The position numbers and the translations under genes were made by a program. 64,000 nt of DNA from Puccinia triticina (Eukaryota > Basidiomycota > Pucciniomycetes > Pucciniales > Pucciniaceae): assembly GCF_026914185.1 (NCBI RefSeq), contig NC_070574.1, positions 3,410,501 through 3,474,500 on the forward strand, read 5' to 3'. The notes under the pieces were generated by a model. It saw only the letters and a list, made by a program, of their open reading frames with translations. It was not told the DNA's origin and did no database searches. Positions 47,913 through 59,388 of this stretch are shown here, in pieces (the stretch's first letter is position 1; every line of letters starts with the position of its first letter).

Positions 47913-49409
47913 TAGAGATGGCCAAACGGGTATGGGTACTTGCTACAAATTCCTGCAATTTTGGACACCCAGACCCGGACCCGGACACAGCACCTGCCAA
48001 CAGGTACCGGCTGTACTTGAGGCGGTTACTGCAGGTACCACCACAGTATTTTGCAAGTGCCCAATTGAGTGGGGTATGTACGCACCCCTCTCAATGCCCG
48101 GTCATTAAGCACAGTACACATCCCTCTTGATGACTGCACATCAAGCGGGGTACACATCCCACTTGATGACTGGCCATTGAGTGGGATGTGCACTCCACCC
48201 AATGACTGGCCATCAAGTAGGGGTGTAGGCCAGTCATTGAGCAGAGTACACACCCCACTCAGTGGCTGGCCATTGTGATCACCCCGCTTGATGTCCGGTA
48301 GAGATCACCCATGGGCGGTACCTGGTATCTGTGGGTGGGTACCCGCCAGCCCTTGGCAGGTGCCATGTGCGGGTCCGTGTATCTAAATTTGGAAGAAAAA
48401 GGAGCAGGTACCCGCTCATGTACCTGCCAAGTGCGCTCACCAAGGGTCCAGGGATTATAACCCGTCTAGATTTCTGGTCTGTGACGGATGCCCTCTTGGT
48501 GTCCAGCACATACTGGACACCAAGAGGGTGGATGTATGCCCTCTTGATGTCCGGTATGTGCTGGACACCAAGAGGGCATACACTCTTGATGTCCGGCACA
48601 GAGCGGAAATCGGAATGGTATACACACACCCTCTCCATGTCCAGCACAGACCGGACATTGGGAGGGTATACAAACACTCTCTCCATGTCCAGCACAGACC
48701 GGACATCAAGAATTCACACGCATACATACCCTATCTCAATATCCAGCCCAGACCGGGCATTGAGAGGGTATATACACCCTTGATGAAGGTCTATGCCGGC
48801 TTCAAGGGTGTTGTAAACTCTTGATGACTGGCACAGACCGGAAATTAGGGGGGTTCATGTAAGGCTGATTTCAAAAATCAGCAACCAAAACCAGCAGATG
48901 CAGCTTTTGAAAATTGTGAGAAAGCAAAAAGGTTTGGCTGGGCAGCTCCCCTTTGGAAGCAATCTGCAAGGCATAAACCTTACTCACAGGTGCATGAGCA
49001 GACAAAATCAGCATTGCTTTTTTTGCAATGTGAACCCCTATTAGGAGGGTATATACACACCCTCTTGATGTCCTGTCTGTGCCAGTCATTGAGACTGTAT
49101 GCCCTCTTGGTGTCCAGCACAGACTGGACATCGAGAGGGTATACATACATCCTCTTGATATCCAGCCCAGGTCAGGCATCAAGACGTTGTGTACACGGCA
49201 CCCTTGATGACCGGTCTGTGCCGGTCATCAAGAGTTTACACCACCCTTGAAGCCGGCATAGATTGGCTAGAGGGTTGAATTGTAGGCAGTACCCAAGATA
49301 CCCGCCACGGGTACCGCCGGTACCTGCCCTACAGGTGCTGGGTACAAGTCCGGTTATCTCAATATGCCCAAAATGACCGCAGGTACCCGGGTCCACTTGG
49401 CAATCTCTA
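47913..49409. mobile_element. 1.5-kb TIR unit filled with minisatellite
   Basis: The left end TAGAGATGGCCAAACGGG matches the inverted right end TAGAGATTGCCAAGTGGA. Similarity continues inward for about 130 bases through GGGTAC and GCACCTG motifs. The interior is mostly palindromic minisatellite. No target duplication was found. Internal copies of the GGGTACC-rich part occur at about 48300-48450. Confidence 0.5.
48090..49260. repeat. Palindromic minisatellite, second locus
   Basis: Units of about 45-60 bp combine TCTTGATGTCCGGCACAGA with its inverse CGGACATCAAGAGGG, so each unit can fold on itself. The array is interrupted at about 48855-49040 by unrelated DNA. The same words occur at 17575-17833. 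Confidence 0.75.
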
Positions 49410-49775
49410 ATGTCCAGGTATTGCGTGGGATGTGGGGGTGTGTACTCCGCTCAATGATGGCCGGTCATCAAGGTTGTGTACCCCTCTTGGGTCATCAAGG
49501 GTGTGTACCCCACTCAATGACCGTTCATCAAGCGGGGTGTGTGCTTGGTGACCGGTCAATGGTCATTGAGGGCATCCGCATTGGTCGCGGGTTAAGGGAG
49601 GATTAGCGTAACTAATCCTCCTTGGCAACCGCACCGGGCCCGATTTAATCGGGCTAAGTTGCTCCCAGGAGTCCAATTTGGACTAGCGATGAGTAGATTT
49701 CCTCCTCGCTAATCCTGGGAGTAATAGCAAGATGAATATTCAAAACAGCCTGGATTAAGCTGGATTAAGCTAGGA

Positions 49776-51076
49776 GTGCCGAGTACGCACCCCACCTCAA
49801 CAAGTCTTTGTGTATACGCCAGCCCAGCCCAAGCTTCGAACAGCATGCCAGCAGCCAATTCTGCACCAGCTCCAGCCCCTACCTCCAAGTCTCCCCCTGC
49901 CTCAACCAATCCAACAAAACGCCGAGGACCCAACTTTACCCCAGAGGAAGACAAACAGCTTGCGAAAAGCTGGGTTCATATTTCCGAGGACGCAATCAAA
50001 TCAAATAACCAAAAGATCAACAAGTTCTGGGAGCGTGTTTTCAACGATTTCACCAAGTTCAGTCCAGGACCCGTTTGCAATGCTGCAGCTTTACAAACAA
50101 GGTGAATTACTGTTCATATTGTGATTCTATTTTTTATGGCACTTATTTGTGCGTTTAATGATTTGTTTGTTTGATTTCTGATGCAAACAGGTGGAAGAAT
50201 TTGCAGCAAGCTTGCCTGAAGTTCTCAGCGCTGTACGATCGAATTGAAAAACACCCACCGTCTGGCTCTTCCCCTGAGGATTGGATGATGATGGCTTGCG
50301 AGAAATACTATGCTCATGTTAAAAAGCATTTTCTTAATGAGCGACCCTGGCAACTCCTGAGGCACGTGGCCAAGTTCAAGATGTTGGGCGGCAAAGCGAA
50401 GACAGGTCGAGTTGCGGAGGCAAATCAAGATGGTTGCGCAAGAGAGGGAGCCACTGTTGATGTCACCACCGAGTCTCAACGCTCTCAAGACGCCACCCAT
50501 AATTCTTGTCCTGATCCCGATACTGATAACAATTCAAGTGCAAGCCCTGTGAAATCGAAGGAGTGGAAGCGCCCCATTGGAATTAAGACTGCGAAGCGTC
50601 TCAAGGCAGAGGAGCTGTACAAGCGTAAAAAGATGAAGATGCTCGAATTGGCTCACAATGACGCGGTCAAACGGCTGGCTGAAGCCAAACGCGGGAACAA
50701 TATTCAATCCGAGCTCGTCGAGATTGACCGCCGCAAAACCAACTTGAATTGCATGCTTCAAAATATTGAAGACTGCCCAGATGGGGTATTGCGCGAGTAC
50801 CTCATCTCCGAGAAAAAAATGATAATGGAGGAGAGGCGACGGGCCATAGCTGCATCAACAACTCAACAAGCAGGACCAAGAGGTCCTGGATCCTCGGTAA
50901 CACGTTCAAGGCCTCAGTTGCAAGATTCCAGCGAGTATCAACAACGCTTCGATGAGAATGAGGACACTAGCGAAGACGAATCATCGGACAACTGCTTGGA
51001 CAGAGACACTCTCCCAACTCAGACTCAAAACTTTGGCCCCAATGATCTTCTCCCACTTGACCCACTTCTCTCGTAA
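49776..51076 (+). CDS. Harbinger Myb/SANT-like DNA-binding protein
   Basis: The exons are 49776-50101 and 50191-51076 with an 89-nt intron (GTGAAT...AAACAG, phase 2), giving 403 residues. The domain starts at RRGPNFTPEEDKQLAKSW and continues across the intron (RWKNLQQACLKFSALYDR), matching the trihelix/Myb-like proteins carried by Harbinger elements. The C-terminal part (KRLKAEELYKRKKMKMLE, then a helix with AEAKR) resembles a NAM-associated coiled coil and ends in an acidic tail. In Harbinger transposons this partner helps bring the transposase to the ends and into the nucleus. An internal ATG at 49845 is an alternative start. Confidence 0.82.
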
Positions 51077-51240
51077 TTTAGGTTGTACTCAACAGGGTTT
51101 TTTTGTATAGTTTTTCCCTGTCTTCAATCAGTCTTTTATAGGATCTTCATTATTTATTGCAATCAAGAATCCACAATTATAATTCTTAAAATAACCACAA
51201 GAGAAGAGATTACGAGTGACATAAAGTGAGAAAAATAAAA

Positions 51241-52641
51241 TTAAGAAGCAAGGAGTTCATCCCAATCGATGAACCCCTCCTTGCAAGATGAGTTCCACAA
51301 GTTTTTGATGAGATCATTTGTCAGGTTGTGATGGAGCAACTCGGACCTCATTTCGATACCTCGCATTCGCTGCTCTAGAACTGTGAACGGTACCTGGCGC
51401 GGAGGAATGAATTTAGTCAATGCCGGGAGTGGTGGGTAGGATTGCGGAACTGCTCGGGTCTCCACAATCATGTTGTGGAGAATTATACATGTAGTCATGA
51501 TAGCATTTAAATCACCTGGGTACCAACTCATCGCTGGTACCCTTAGGATTTTGAATTGGCCCTGAAGGGCTGCAAAAGTCCGTTCGATATCTTTTTGGAC
51601 TGACTCTTGCCGCTTTGTAAAGAGTTTCGTTGCTTGATCTTGTGCAACTAGAGATTTGGATTGTATCAAATTCGACCATGGGTAGTAAATACCATCAACA
51701 AGATAGTAAGGCCGCTTGTAAACATTGCCTTCAACCTCAAACTCGACACCCCAAGACGTCCCCGCAAGTTCTGCATCAAACAGAGGCGATCGATCCAAAA
51801 CATTCTTATCGTTCAGAGCTCCGCACGTCCCAAAAAAGGAGTGCCAGATCCAGGTGTCCTTTGTGGCGACTGCTTTTAGTACGACGGTCGGGGTCTGCTC
51901 TTTGCCTTGGAACTGTCCAGTGAGTGCTGTCGGGCAGTTCTTCCATTCCCAATGCATGCAGTCTAGGCTGCCAATGCATCCCGGAAAGCCCCTGGCTGCA
52001 TTTTCTGCGAGAATTTTTTTGAGGTCTTCTTTGTTTGGGGCGCGTAGGTAGGTTGGTCCATATGTTTCTTGAATGGCAGCACAAAACTGTTCCATGTTTT
52101 GTCGAGCTGTGGTCTCTCCGAGTCGACAGTACTCATCGGTCGCATCGAGGGGAATTGCATACGCCAACTGTCGAATAACGGCGGTGAGCTTTTGATGCGG
52201 GCTCAAGCCCAATTTACCAGTACAATCCTACAGAGAAGGAAAAGATCATTAATCAGATATGCTGCCGTGGATCTTTGAAGAAATAAAAACCAGTCTCACC
52301 GGGCGTTGAACAAAGTAACGGTATCGAGCCGTGAGATCGTTCAGAATACGCAAAAATAACCCCTTCTCCATGCGATAACGCCGAGCAAAATCGTCCGAGT
52401 CATAACGCGAGCCCTCCTTGAAATAGTCGTTCATAAGCTCTTCATGGTGTTTCAGGTGGCACCGGTCCTTGTTGGGCGCTCGAATTAACTTGATTGATGG
52501 TCGTGTTTCATCCTCAGAGCTGCTAGAATCAAGGTAACTGTTGTCAACTTCTTTCAGGAGTTCTTGGTTCGTTCGGTGGATGTATGACAGGTGTCGTCGA
52601 GTGTTGAAGTCCTCGTCGTTGAACAGGAATCTTGGTGCCAT
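51241..52641 (-). CDS. Harbinger DDE transposase
   Basis: The exons are 52641-52300 and 52227-51241, with a 72-nt intron (GTGAGA...CTGTAG, phase 0), giving 442 residues. The catalytic aspartates appear in IGSLDCMHWEWKNCP and YYLVDGIYYP, and the glutamate in QKDIERTFAALQGQF. HNMIVE follows, as in the DDE_Tnp_4 family. The N-terminal domain contains FLRILNDLTARY and, after splicing, KLTAVIRQLAYA, typical of plant and fungal Harbinger proteins. It cuts and pastes the element at 3-bp TWA targets. No stop or frame change is seen. Confidence 0.9.
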
Positions 52642-52819
52642 TGTTTGGTAGTAAAATCGAGCCGATGTGGATGACCAGGGTAGATGAAGTAGTAGCCAGT
52701 TTACTCTTGTGTTTATGCCGGACCGATGCGGTTGACAGGCTGGATTAGCGGTAATCCAGTATTAGGCTAATCTACTCCGACCCTATTTACTCCCGCACCG
52801 ATGCGGATGCCCTTAGGGT

Positions 52820-53548
52820 TTGGTTCCTTGCGTTTCCTGGACACCGGGGCTTGGCCCAAGTCTTGACAAGCGCGATGGTTCAAACTTCGAGATCTGGGAG
52901 AAGGGGATCAATCAGACGCTGCAAAAAGTCTTCCATATCGAGAAGTTCACGTTGGCAGAAAGCAACTTCACCAGCCGCCTTGTCGACAAGCAGAACTCGA
53001 TTTCCCGGCTCCCTCGGTCCACCGTCCATTTGGATATCCTTGCCGTCATCGACAGCACCGATGAAGAGGACCCCTACTCGATTTTCGCGCTGCTCGAACA
53101 GAAATACAGCTCATCCGTCCGTCGACGCAAGTTATCCCTGGCCAAGCAAATGATTGCCCTTGTTGGGAACAAGGGCCCAGGCTCGGAGGCCACCTTTGCC
53201 GAATCAATCCGGGTCACAGCCGAGCTCAAGCAACTGAAAGTCACCGTTGACGAGCTGGTGGGATTGTTGCTCCAGACCTCCTTTGTTGCGCCCATCGGTG
53301 TCGACCCTCAAACGTTTGCATCCTCCGTGGAACAAAGCCTCAAAGGGAAAGAAGCTCCTTCATTCAACGACGTTTTCAGGAGTATCCAAAAAGCAACAGT
53401 GAACCCAGAGCACAAGGCCTCTTCGGTCGCTGATGGATATGCTCTCATCGATCGCGATGCAGTACATGCCCGGGCATCCACCCCCGTTGCCGCCGCACCT
53501 GTCACCCCATCGCCATCTCCACCCAGAGACGCTCTCGACAGCAGATGA
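52820..53548 (+). CDS. Copia gag-like ORF fragment
   Basis: A 242-residue open frame starts just after the right end of the Harbinger element. LDKRDGSNFEIWEKGINQTL and a helical region with LEQKYSSS, SLAKQMIAL and KQLKVTVDELVGLLLQ match the gag (UBN2-like) domain of Copia elements. There is no zinc knuckle or protease. It runs into the next gene in another frame. It may be a gag relic or a domesticated gag; the ATG at 52820 is close to the insertion and may not be the true start. Confidence 0.5.
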   Translation: MVPCVSWTPGLGPSLDKRDGSNFEIWEKGINQTLQKVFHIEKFTLAESNFTSRLVDKQNSISRLPRSTVHLDILAVIDSTDEEDPYSIFALLEQKYSSSVRRRKLSLAKQMIALVGNKGPGSEATFAESIRVTAELKQLKVTVDELVGLLLQTSFVAPIGVDPQTFASSVEQSLKGKEAPSFNDVFRSIQKATVNPEHKASSVADGYALIDRDAVHARASTPVAAAPVTPSPSPPRDALDSR

Positions 53549-54383
53549 AGCCCTAGATGCGCTCGCGTTTATTCCTATGTTGGCATCCCACCGGCAGTAC
53601 TTGGATGAGCTCGTTCGTCGCGTAAGTCTTCTTTTTGTACGATTGTCTACTTAACTGGTTTTTAACCCGTCCTCATGCCGATAGATAATCCAGCTCGACC
53701 ACTTCGATGGCACCCCCATGGCCCACTCTGCCCGCGACCAGTGGCTCCAGGACGGTGTTGCCCCCGCCGCCGTCCAGCCGGACGTCTTGGAGGCTAAGCC
53801 CTCGACGAGAGTGGCGGTGTCGAGTCCCAGCAGCACGAGCAGCTCCAGCAAGGCCTCGTCGACCCGTGTCACCGCCGCCGCCGCCCCTGCTACCCGAGCC
53901 CACACTACCTCTGCTGCTGCTGCTGGTGCGACGTTGGGGGAGAAAAAGGAGTGCGAGGATATCCATTCCAAGATCTCATTCAGCGGCGGCCCGTCCTGCC
54001 TGCCTAGCTCGATCGTCGAGGCCCGCAAACGCTCCAAACAGATGCCCTACTTGGCTCCCACTGACTCAGCGAACCCCGGCGGCCTTAACAACAACAGCAA
54101 CAGCAACAGTGCCGCTGCTGCCCCCGGAGGCGCCGGCCTTGGTGGTGGTGGTGGCGGCATACAAGTGAGCAATGCTATGCAGTGTCTTGTTTGCGAAACT
54201 ACGGTAAATATACCTTCCTCCTCCTTTTTTTTTGTGTGGATAGTTTTTTTTTGATGTTCAGGACCCATGTGATTGGGACAAAAACATAATAATCAATGAA
54301 TGTTGAACGTGATCTATAACATACTTAATTCAACCTTCTTCTAGGCTACTCAGGATTGCCTTGTTAGTGCTGCTACGTGGTGA
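53433..54383 (+). CDS. Uncharacterised spliced gene, possible BAG-like helix
   Basis: Three exon candidates share one frame: up to 53621, 53685-54203 and 54345-54383, with introns of 63 and 141 nt (GTAAGT...GATAG and GTAAAT...TCTAG, both phase 0). The first part reads HRQYLDELVRRIIQLDHFDG across the splice, which faintly resembles the first helix of a BAG domain. The rest is Ser/Ala-rich with Asn/Ser and Gly runs, and the end carries CLVC and a second cysteine (QDCLVSAATW). The 5' part overlaps the gag-like frame and its start is uncertain. No family can be assigned firmly. Confidence 0.4.
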
Positions 54384-55559
54384 TGCCACTGTTCAAGGAG
54401 CATGATCATGTCTTGTTGAATAATCAAAATCAAGTTTGAAACCCAAATGTGTTTTTTTACCTCATTAAACTCAGCGCCTTGTCAAACAAGTAAGATGAGA
54501 TAATAAATGTTTAATTACACAGCTAACTTGTTGGACGTCTTGCTTTAAGGCCATCGGGTGCTGAGATCAACAACTGAGGTTGGCTGGATGGCATTGCCCT
54601 CCTGAACTGTAAACTTTCAGCAATGGATGAGATGAACATGATCACAATCTTGATATTTCTGACTGCCTTTGGAGTGAGAAATTGAAGTTGAGTAGCATTG
54701 ATGTCAGGATTGTTTTTTGTGTAATGTGACTTGCCATTGTGGTTCAATCTGAGAACCCATCAAGTTAGGGCATAGTTGTGGAAATATTTCACTTGTTGAG
54801 GACCCAAGGTAAAAGTGGTTAAATGTTGCTACTTGGTGTGTTTGGGATGGCATCAAGCCACAGTGTGTGATTGTGGAGCAAGCTTAGTTTCAACATTGGG
54901 AGTCTGTAAAAAAAAGACCTGTAATCAAATCCAAGTACTGAGTACCTAGGTAACAGGCAACACAAATAGTTTACAAATGAAGGAATCTTCTCCTTTAAGC
55001 TGCAAGAGACAGTGCAAGCATGCAGTGATGGCTGTGAGTACTGGGACAATAATTGCTTATCTCAAGCACTCTCTGAGGAAAGAAGCCTTTATCGATTGAG
55101 TCTATCAATGCAAGTGGACTTTAGAAATGTAGATTCGCTCTGGTTAATGTTGAGTGTTTGGTTGCAAGTGTTTGTCAAAGCTCTTTTCTGCATAAGCTCA
55201 TTTACTGTCAAAGTGTTTCTCAAACGTTTTAACTTTTAAGTAGCCCATGGGTTGTAAAGCCAAGTTATGGCTAGGTGTGATAAATTAAAACTAATCATTT
55301 CATGCAGTTTGATTGCAAATTAAGTCAAATATCAGAGGGAAACATGATTCTAGAAGAACTGGGGCATGGTGAAATGTCTTAATTCAAATAGTGATAAGAA
55401 TGATTCAATTGCAGCTTAAGGACAAGAGAGAGCTTGTCTGATTAAGAATGCCAATATACTACTTCAAGTTAGATGTAGCCCAATTGATCCTTAAGCAGGG
55501 GCCTCTCAACTCAGGGCGCCCAGTGGCATCAAGGCAATGCAGCGGTGCCAACACCTTGG
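54384..55559. other. No recognised gene
   Basis: AT-rich sequence between the spliced gene and the satellite array. Short frames only. Confidence 0.45.
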
Positions 55560-57216
55560 TCTCTAGTACCAAAATAATCTTTGTAAATGGATGAATATTC
55601 TGGTCCCAATATCATGAAATAATCACCATTGAGATATGGTGGCAGAAACGGAAAGAAAAGCCCAATTTGGTGATATTTTGAGACTCATGAGACTGTAGCT
55701 GCCTCATTTTGGGAGTTTCATGGTCGAGAGCTGACCAAAATTAATCTCTCAACATGTCTTATCATAATGGTATCAATATCATGAAATCTGTCCCATTGCG
55801 GGTTGAGATACAGTGGCAGAAACACCAAAAAATACCCAATTAGGCAATATTTTGAGACTAATCAGACTATAGCAGCTCCTTTTGGGCATTTCCATTCATG
55901 AAAGCTATACCAAAATAATCTTTGGAAATGGACGAATATTCTTGTCCCAATATCATGAAATAATCACCATTCCTGGTTGAGATATGGTGGCAGAAACAGA
56001 AAGAAAAGCCCAAGTTGGTGATATTTTCAGACTCATGAGACTGCAGCTGCCTTATTTTGGGTTTTTCATGGTCAAGAGCTGACCCAAATTAACCTCTCAA
56101 CATGTCTTATTATAATGGTATCAATATCATGAAATAAATGTTAGCCCTGGTTCAGACACAGTGGCATAAACACCATAAAATACCCAATCGGGCAATATTT
56201 TGAGACTAATTAGACTATAGCAGCTCCTTTTTGGTATTTCAATCCATGAACTCTATACCAAACAAATCTTTTTCAATGTATCAATATTCTGGTACCAATA
56301 TCATGAAATTATCACCATTCCTGGTTGAGATTTAGTGGCAGAAACAGAAAGAAAAACCTCATTTGGTGATTGTTTGAGACCCATGAGACTGTAGCTGCCT
56401 CATTTTGGGTTTTTTCATGGGCAAGAGCTGACCCAAATTAATCTCCCAAACACTCTTATTATAATGGTATTAATATCATGAAATCATTCCCATTGTGGGT
56501 TGAGATACAGTGGCAGAAACACCAAAAAATACCCAATTAGGCAATATTTTGAGACTAATCAGACTAAAGCAGCTCCTTTTGGGCATCTCCATACATGAAA
56601 ACTACACCAAAATAATCTTTGGAAATGGATGAATATTCTGGTACCAATTTCATGAAATAATCACCATGCCCTGTTGAGATATAGTGGCAGAAACACAAAG
56701 AAAACCCCAATTTGGTGATACTTTGAGACTCATGAGACTGCAGCTGCCTCATTTTGGGATTTTCATAGTCAAGAGCTGACCCAAATTAATTTTTCAACAT
56801 GTCTTAGTATAATGATATCAATATCATGAAATAAATGTTAGCCCCAGTTCAGATACAGTTGCACTAGAAACACCAAAAAATACCCAATTAGGCAACATTT
56901 TGAGACTAATCAGAATATAGCAGCTCCTTTTGGGCATTTCCATACATGAAAGCTATACCAAAATAATCTTTGGAAATGGATGAATATTCTGGTCCCAATA
57001 TCATGAAATATGAGATATAGTGGCAGAAACAGAAAGAAAACCCCAATTTGGTGATATTTTGAGACTCATGAGACTGCAGATGCCACATTTTTGGATTTTC
57101 ATGGTCAAGAGCTGACCCAAATTACTCTCTCAACATCTCTTATTTTAATGGTATCAATATCATGAAATAAATGTTAGCCCTGGTTCAGATACAGTGGCAG
57201 AAACACCAAAAAATAC
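55560..57216. repeat. 174-bp satellite with alternating A/B monomers
   Basis: GGCAGAAAC-type marks recur at 55641, 55815, 55989, 56163, 56337, 56512 and 56686, a spacing of 174-175 bp. Two monomer types alternate (one with GAAAGAAAA after the mark, one with ACCAAAAAATACCC), so the higher-order period is about 348 bp. All monomers share TATCATGAAAT and TTTTGAGACT. The array continues beyond the inserted element at 58256. Confidence 0.88.
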
Positions 57217-58255
57217 CACCAGGAAAATAAAATAGTCAGTTGATGGCAAGTGACATCACACCAGCTCCAGCCAGCTACCCACAATCTATCCAATATCTAT
57301 CCACTATCTACCCCAATCTCTCCACCATCTCCTCAACTTCCAAAATTTACCAAGGAGGTCCTGTTCAGTTTTTGATGAGCCCAACTGATCCTCAGTTCTG
57401 TCCAGCTGATACTCAGCTTTGGTACCCAGCTCATACTCAGCTTTTTTGCCCAGCTCATACTCAACTTTTTTGCCCAGCTCATACTCAGCTTTTTCACGCA
57501 GCTCACTCTCAGAATTGGAATAAAGCCTCTTGACCAGTCATTGCCCAGGTGATGCTCAACTTTTTACTAGTCCTGGCGCAGCTGATGCTCAGCTTTGTAC
57601 CAGTCTTTTCTTAGCCTTTTCCTAGTCCTGTCCCAGCTGATGCTCAGCTTTGTACCAGTCTTTTCTTAGCCTTTTCCTAGTCCTGTCCCAGCTGATGCTC
57701 AGCTTTGACCCAGTCCTGGGCCAGCTGGCCAGCTGATGCTCAGCTTGCTGAGTATCAGCTTGCTAAGTATCAGCTTGCTGAGTATCAGCTTGCTGAGTAT
57801 CAGCTTGCTGAGTATCAGCTGAGCCAGACCAGGGAAAAAGATGGGAATCAGCTTGAACAGGATCAGAGCTGAAAATCAGCTGGCTAGGGCCAAAGATGAG
57901 CATCAGCTGAGCCACGGCCAATGCTGAGCATCAGCTGTGCCAGGGCCAAAAATGATCATCAGGTGGCAAGTTCCAAATCTGAGCATCAGCTGGGCCAGGG
58001 GAAAAACTGAGCATCAGCTGAGCCAGGGTAAAAGCTGAGCATCATCTGGGCCAGGGTAAAAGCTGAGCATCAGCTGGGCCAGCGCAAAAGCTGAGCATCA
58101 TCTGGTTTTTTCACATTGAGTGCTTTGATCCTGACACCTATCATGTGAGCCCTAGATGTGCTGGTGGAGAGGAGCAGCATTGGAGCAGTGTTGGAGCTGA
58201 AAAGAAAGCTGTGTCATGTCACTTGCCATCAAGTGACTACTTTTTTTTCCTGGTG
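57217..58255. mobile_element. 1,039-bp TIR element inserted in the satellite
   Basis: The ends CACCAGGAAAATAAAATAGT and CACCAGGAAAAAAAAGTAGT (right end inverted) are each flanked by TAC. Removing it and one TAC restores the monomer sequence AATACCCAATTAGGC. Both halves hold tandem arrays of CAGCTGATGCTCAGCTTT-type motifs in opposite orientations, plus about five 15-bp CAGCTTGCTGAGTAT units at the centre. Subterminal repeat arrays and a 3-bp duplication recall CACTA elements. Non-coding. Confidence 0.82.
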
Positions 58256-58800
58256 TACCCAATTAGGCAATATTTTGAAACTAATCAGACTTAAGCCGCT
58301 TGGTTTTGGGATTTTAATCCATGAAAGCTAAACCAAAATACTCTTTGCAAATGGATGAACATTCTGGTACCAATATCATGGAATAATCAACATTGCTGGT
58401 TGAGATATAATGGCAGAAACACAAAAAATGAGGCAATAGTTCCTGACTGATTAAATGGGGCTGCTACATTGGGAGATTTTCATTGGCAAAAAGCCTTCCT
58501 AAATTAATCTTTCAAATTTTCTCATCATTATGGTACCAACATCATGAATTCATCCCCATTGCTAGTTGAGATATAGTTGTACAAACACAACAAAACCAAC
58601 CAATTAGGCAATATTTCACACTGATCAGACTGTAACTGCAACATTTTGGGACTTTCATAGACTAAAAAATTTCAAATTATTGTTCAGATATTGCTGATCC
58701 TCATTGTACCAATATCATGAAATAAATCTTAGCCCTGATTGAGACACAGTGGCAGAAGCACAAAAAACACTGCCTGATAATTTTAGGGGATAGTTTCAAA
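58256..58800. repeat. 174-bp satellite, right part
   Basis: About three more diverged monomers follow the inserted element, with the same TATCATGRAAT and GAGATATA marks. Similarity fades toward 58800. Confidence 0.75.
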
Positions 58801-59388
58801 CCAACCAGACTCAATCAATCTCTTTAGATTCAAAAAATGTTGAACCTCAGATTCTGGGATAAAATCAGTTGACCCATTGAATATATTGGGGAAACACCTC
58901 CCATTAGTCTTTGATTGAACAAAAGAAGCAAAAGACACCTTACTCAAATCTGGTACAAAATTTAAATCAATCTCAGGCCTAGTAGAAATTTAGGATATTG
59001 GATATGATGAGTCATATATACAAGCCATTAAATTTGAACAAAATTGATGTAGCATGATATGTTGAGACTGATTGGGGGTTTTTTTTTTTTTCTTTTTTTT
59101 TTTTTTGGAAAGTCGATTTCAACACTTCTGCAAGGTTCAAGTGACAATAATTCATGCCTCCCCATTCCTCCTCCCCCCCCCCCTCCCTGCCTGACTTAAC
59201 AGACCATCTTTTCTCAGGAATAATTCATACTAGAGGCCAAGGCGGCTGCGCCGCTGCAGGGCAAAAAACACACTTACAGGTATGGGCTCTGGCAAGGATA
59301 GACAAATCAGACCCAGCCCATCCACAAGATCTATGGCACAGGATTAAAAACTCAGTCTATCTTACATGATACCAAGTGTGGCCTGTGT
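58801..59388. other. No recognised gene; poly-T run
   Basis: A T-rich run covers 59080-59106. No domain was seen in the frame at 59154-59369. Confidence 0.45.

Larger units (their letters stand above)
49570..52812. mobile_element. PIF/Harbinger DNA transposon, two genes
   Basis: The ends GGGCATCCGCATTGGT and GGGCATCCGCATCGGT (right end inverted) enclose 3,243 bp. The flanks are TGA on the left and TTA on the right, one base from a TTA duplication. A Myb/SANT-like gene (plus) and a DDE transposase gene (minus) converge toward about 51,100-51,240, the standard two-gene layout of Harbinger. Subterminal regions contain GGATTAGCG/CGCTAATCC motifs. Both reading frames are open after splicing, so the element may be competent. 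Confidence 0.88.

Noticed and set aside
53673..54268. Minus-strand frames opposite the uncharacterised gene
   Set aside because: They overlap a plus-strand frame with good splice sites and reflect GC-rich codon use.
56564..57088. Two similar 60-residue minus-strand frames
   Set aside because: They are the same frame in two satellite monomers.
55560..57216. CRISPR-like regular array
   Set aside because: The monomers abut without unique spacers and are 174 bp long; this is a satellite.
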